Source of the DNA: Gammaproteobacteria bacterium
GTDB taxonomy: Bacteria; Pseudomonadota; Gammaproteobacteria; Steroidobacterales; Rariloculaceae
DNA: 8,588 nt
Direction of reading: 5' to 3'
Assembly (NCBI GenBank): GCA_016927175.1
Contig: JAFGNC010000392.1
Span: forward strand, 1-8,588
This document shows, in pieces, positions 5,794 to 8,588 of the stretch; position 1 is the stretch's first letter, and every line of letters starts with the position of its first letter. Below the pieces are notes generated by a model. The model made no database searches. It was not told the DNA's origin and worked only from the letters and a program-made list of their open reading frames with translations. The position numbers were made by a program, and so were the translations under genes.

Positions 5794-7644
5794 TCAGTTG
5801 TACTCGACCGGGTTGTAGCCCGGCGTGCACACGTCGACGATGCAGATCGACTCCAGCGTGCGCCCCTCGGGCGGAGGCTCGAGGCCTGCCTCGAGCATCA
5901 GCTCGCGAAGCACTTTCGCCGTCTCGGGATGCGGAATCGCGGACTGGACTCCGACGCGGACGAGACCGTCCGCGTAATCGATCGGGAGCCAGGTGCGGGC
6001 GGCCAGCTCCGGGCTGCCGCGGCTGTCGGTATTGCCGAAGTCGCGAATGTCCATCCGGGCGCCTGCCTCGACGAGGATCCGCACGACCTCGGTAGCGCCC
6101 TTGTGCGCCGCGCCGTGCAGGGCGACCCGCCCCGTGTCGGCCTGAAAATTCGGATCGATTCCGAGCTCCAGCAGCAGCTTTACGGCTTCGACCGTCTGCT
6201 CGGTAGACCATTCGCTGGTGATGCCCTCGACCCAGCCGATACCGGCGGCCACGGCCAGCGGCGTCACGCCGAGCCGCGTATTGATATGGGGGTCTGCGCC
6301 GTGCTCGAGCAGGAGCCGCATCAACTCGACATCGCCGGACTGCGAGGCTCGCAGGAACGCCGTCGCCCCGTCTTCGTCAAGCCACTGGTTCGTGAAGACC
6401 GTCCGTGTCTCCGTGCTCTCGCTCAGCCGGGCGTTCGGATCCGCGCCCGCTTCGAGGAGGAGCTCGATGTACGCAAGGTGATCCATGTCGGGCGTGCGCG
6501 TGGGGTAGTCGCCCCCTTCGAGGTTGCGGTTGTCGGTCGCAAGGTAGAGCGGGGTCCAGCCGCCTTTGTTGGCGAGATTGACGTCGGCGCCGTGCTCGAT
6601 CAGGAATTTCCCCATCCGATAGTTTCGGTTCTGCGTCGCCGCCAGCAGCGGGCTCCAGCCGTAGCGCGTGACCTGATTCACGTCGGCCCCGGCTTCCAGC
6701 AGGGCGCGCGCGGCGTCGATGCTGCCTGTGCGGGCCGCGTACACGAGCGGCGTCAACTCGCCGCCGTCCGGCTCCCGTTGTTCCCGCCGGCCGAAGGGCT
6801 CCTCACCGCCCTCGGTAACGGCGAAACCCAGCGCGCCGCGCCGGACCCGGCTGCAGATGTCCTCGGCAGTCAGGTCGCTGTCCGATTCACGCAGATTCAC
6901 CCACACCTCTTCGGTGCTTTGCTCGACCAGGTCTCTCAGCGTGCCGAGGTCCGGCGTCGGCTCCTCGCAGAGGATGGAAATGACCTGCCGACGTACCGCA
7001 TCTCTCGGATCGTCGGAATTGCCGAGCGCCGCCGTTCGTCCGCCGCGAAAGACCGGAGCGGAACGGGCTGCGACATCGGCGCCGTGCTCGATCAACACGG
7101 CGATGACGTCGGCATGACCCTGGTCGGCGGCCTGCATCAAGGCGGTCGTGCCGCGTTCGTTTTCGCTGGCGTTCGGGTCCGCGCCGTGATCCAGCAGCAC
7201 TCGCACGGCCTCCACCCGGCCGGAACGCGCAGCCAGCATCAGAGGCCTGCGTCCGAGCGGGAGCGGCTCGTTGGCATCCGCGCCGCCCTCGAGCAGAGCC
7301 GCGATCATGGCCGCGTCGCCGTGGCTTGCCGCCAGCCACAGCGGAGTCGAGCCGTTACGATTGGCCGCCGAAGCGTCGGCGCCGGCTGCGAGCAGCAGCT
7401 CGGCCAGGGCGACATCGCCGTGGTAGGCCGCCCAGTGCAGCGCCGTGGCTCCGTCCGCCTGCGGCATGCTCGCGTCGGCGCCGTCCTGCAGCAGGCGGCG
7501 CACCGCCTCGTTGTCGCGCTGCATCGCGGCATCCGCCACGTCGGACTGCGCGACCGCGACGTTTGCCGCCGCGAGCATCGCCGCCAGCGCGATGGCGCCG
7601 ACGCCCGCCATGCCGCGCTTTCCGCTGAAGCGTCGCCGTTTCAT
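5794..7644 (-). CDS. Exported ankyrin-repeat protein
   Basis: The protein has 616 residues. Residues 1-32 form a signal peptide: an Arg/Lys-rich start, a hydrophobic Ala-rich core, and cleavage probably after AVA32. Ankyrin repeats with the TALHWAAYHGD / AELLLAAGAD pattern fill about 35-192 and again about 296-535. Between them lies a roughly 100-residue insert (195-295) without ankyrin consensus, carrying C226 and C264. After the last repeat a tail of about 80 residues ends with CIVDVC (601-606). Ankyrin arrays bind proteins; no catalytic domain is visible. The start ATG has GGAG 11 bases upstream, slightly long; an internal Met12 would leave a less charged signal sequence. The gene lies 46 bases downstream of the HXXSHH-protein gene on the same strand and is probably co-transcribed with it. 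The family is clear. The function is unknown, possibly a periplasmic scaffold or chaperone for its operon partner. Confidence 0.88.
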   Translation of the reverse strand: MKRRRFSGKRGMAGVGAIALAAMLAAANVAVAQSDVADAAMQRDNEAVRRLLQDGADASMPQADGATALHWAAYHGDVALAELLLAAGADASAANRNGSTPLWLAASHGDAAMIAALLEGGADANEPLPLGRRPLMLAARSGRVEAVRVLLDHGADPNASENERGTTALMQAADQGHADVIAVLIEHGADVAARSAPVFRGGRTAALGNSDDPRDAVRRQVISILCEEPTPDLGTLRDLVEQSTEEVWVNLRESDSDLTAEDICSRVRRGALGFAVTEGGEEPFGRREQREPDGGELTPLVYAARTGSIDAARALLEAGADVNQVTRYGWSPLLAATQNRNYRMGKFLIEHGADVNLANKGGWTPLYLATDNRNLEGGDYPTRTPDMDHLAYIELLLEAGADPNARLSESTETRTVFTNQWLDEDGATAFLRASQSGDVELMRLLLEHGADPHINTRLGVTPLAVAAGIGWVEGITSEWSTEQTVEAVKLLLELGIDPNFQADTGRVALHGAAHKGATEVVRILVEAGARMDIRDFGNTDSRGSPELAARTWLPIDYADGLVRVGVQSAIPHPETAKVLRELMLEAGLEPPPEGRTLESICIVDVCTPGYNPVEYN

Positions 7645-7653
7645 ACCGCTCGA

Positions 7654-7680
7654 CGCTCCGCGTTCGAGCCGGTGGGAGCG
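7654..7680 (-). promoter_or_regulatory. Ribosome binding site of the ankyrin gene within a possible hairpin
   Basis: On the minus strand GGAG (7656-7659) lies 11 bases before the ATG. It falls within GGAGCG (7654-7659), which can pair with CGCTCC (7675-7680) across a 15-base loop. This lies wholly in the 46-base gap between the two minus-strand genes. It could tune the relative output of the two products, but a 6-bp stem in GC-rich DNA may be chance. Confidence 0.3.
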
Positions 7681-7690
7681 AGCCAGCGAC

Positions 7691-8588
7691 TCACAGGTTC
7701 TCCAGCCGTCCGGTGCTGTCGCCGAAGCTGTCCCGGTGGATGTCGAACTGATCCAGAAGGCTCACCAGCAGGTTACCCGTGGACACGGTCTTCGTGGGAT
7801 ATGCGAGGTGACGCCCGCCTTCGAGCCTCCCGTTGTTGCCGCCGAGAATCACGTGCGGCACGTCGTAATGCAGGTGCTGGTTCGGATTGCCCATATTGCT
7901 GCCATAGAGGAGCAGCGAATGGTCGAGCAGCGTGCCGTCGCCATCTTCGGTCTTGGCGAGCTTGTCGGCGAAGTACGCCAGCATCTTGACGTGGTACTGA
8001 TTGATCTTGGAGAACTCGTTGATGATTGCCGGGTCCTCGCCGTGATGCGAGCCGCCGTGGAACCCCATGGTGGGGGCTTCGCTTTCAGGGTATCGCCGTC
8101 CCGTCAGGTCGCGCGCGAAGAGCAGCGTGCCCACGCGGGTGATATCGGCCTGGTATGCCAGAGCCAGCAGGTCGAACATCAGCTTGATGTGCTCGTCGAA
8201 GGACTGCGGGATGCCGGGAGGCACGGCGAAATCCTCGGGCGCCGTCGTCGTCGCGCTGGCGGCGATCTGGAGCCGGCGCTCGATCTCGCGCACGTTCTCG
8301 GTGAAACTGTCGAGGCGCGAACGGTCCGGTGCGCTGATCTCTCTACGGAGGCTGGCGATCTTGCCGTTGATCGAGTCGAGGATGCTCTGGTTGCGCTCGC
8401 GGCGCGCCACGCGCTGCTCCGGCGTGCTTCCGCTTCCGAACATGCGCTCGAACACGACCTGCGGGTTCAGCTCCATCGGCAGCGGCGTCGTCGGCGACGC
8501 CCAGGAGATCGTGTTCGTGTACACGCAGCTGTAACCCTCGCCGCAGTTGCTGGAACCCGAACCCGGATCCTCGACCGACATCTCGACC
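7691..8588 (-). CDS. DUF1552 / HXXSHH-family protein, C-terminal part (5' end outside window)
   Basis: The frame is open from the right edge to the TGA at 7691-7693, giving about 298 residues; an in-frame Met at 8579-8581 is internal, because the frame continues beyond it. Full-length members are commonly over 400 residues, so the N-terminus, often carrying a Tat-like signal, is missing. The diagnostic motif is HGGSHH, encoded at 8042-8059, fitting H-X-X-S-H-H. Other family-like segments are FDEHIKLMFDLLALAYQADITRVGT, LLDHSLLLYGSNMGNPNQHLHYDVP and VILGGNNGRLEGG. The region encoded near 8340-8440 is predicted helical and charged. Two cysteines (NCGEGYSC) lie near the right edge. The family is widespread in planctomycetes, acidobacteria and some gammaproteobacteria, and no reaction has been firmly assigned; the histidine cluster suggests metal binding. 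Such genes often sit with DUF1592-type cytochrome-like proteins, which could lie just outside the window. Confidence 0.88.
   Translation of the reverse strand, partial: VEMSVEDPGSGSSNCGEGYSCVYTNTISWASPTTPLPMELNPQVVFERMFGSGSTPEQRVARRERNQSILDSINGKIASLRREISAPDRSRLDSFTENVREIERRLQIAASATTTAPEDFAVPPGIPQSFDEHIKLMFDLLALAYQADITRVGTLLFARDLTGRRYPESEAPTMGFHGGSHHGEDPAIINEFSKINQYHVKMLAYFADKLAKTEDGDGTLLDHSLLLYGSNMGNPNQHLHYDVPHVILGGNNGRLEGGRHLAYPTKTVSTGNLLVSLLDQFDIHRDSFGDSTGRLENL

Noticed and set aside
5743..7989. A 748-residue open frame on the plus strand antisense to the whole ankyrin gene
   Set aside because: It mirrors the repeat gene in GC-rich DNA, where antisense frames stay open readily. It has no recognisable domain, no signal or ribosome site, runs into the next gene, and the minus-strand reading gives clear ankyrin repeats with a signal peptide.
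1..8588. Search for CRISPR arrays, transposases, att sites, tRNA genes or phage genes
   Set aside because: No regularly spaced repeats, terminal inverted repeats, transposase-like proteins or tRNA-like folds were recognised by eye. The window reads as ordinary chromosomal genes.

Overview
This GC-rich window looks like a chromosomal segment of a free-living proteobacterium. A gammaproteobacterium of the Steroidobacter/uncultured soil or marine type is my best guess. The guess rests on high GC, a large TonB-dependent receptor with the DVRAP signature, a QseB/QseC-like two-component pair, and the pairing of an HXXSHH (DUF1552) protein with an exported ankyrin protein. No mobile element, CRISPR array, tRNA or rRNA was seen.

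Layout. (1) 1-1731 (+): the C-terminal part of a TonB-dependent outer-membrane receptor, cut by the left edge and followed by a 16-bp hairpin. (2) 1732-1981: an intergenic regulatory region holding a tandem direct-repeat box (CTTAAG-N5-TTTAAG), overlapping inverted repeats, and a hairpin that covers the next ribosome binding site. (3) 1982-3610 (+): a compact three-gene cytochrome operon encoding a SHP-type oxygen-binding monoheme cytochrome c, a diheme cytochrome c (DHC) and a membrane cytochrome b561. (4) 3673-5693 (+): an OmpR-family response regulator and its histidine kinase, overlapping by 4 bases and lying 62 bases after the b561 gene, probably co-transcribed with it. (5) 5694-5793: a convergent intergenic region with GC-rich inverted repeats. 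(6) 5794-8588 (-): an exported ankyrin-repeat protein preceded by the C-terminal part of a DUF1552/HXXSHH protein, read as one operon towards the left and cut by the right edge.

How it fits together. Cytochrome b561 would take electrons from the quinone pool in the membrane and pass them to DHC in the periplasm. DHC would reduce SHP, a high-spin cytochrome c whose asparagine ligand leaves the heme iron free to bind O2 or NO. The kinase and regulator next door are of the QseBC/PmrAB type. The direct-repeat box upstream of the SHP gene matches the kind of site such regulators bind, so the window appears to hold a self-contained, signal-controlled redox module. The minus-strand pair is a separate unit of unknown function.
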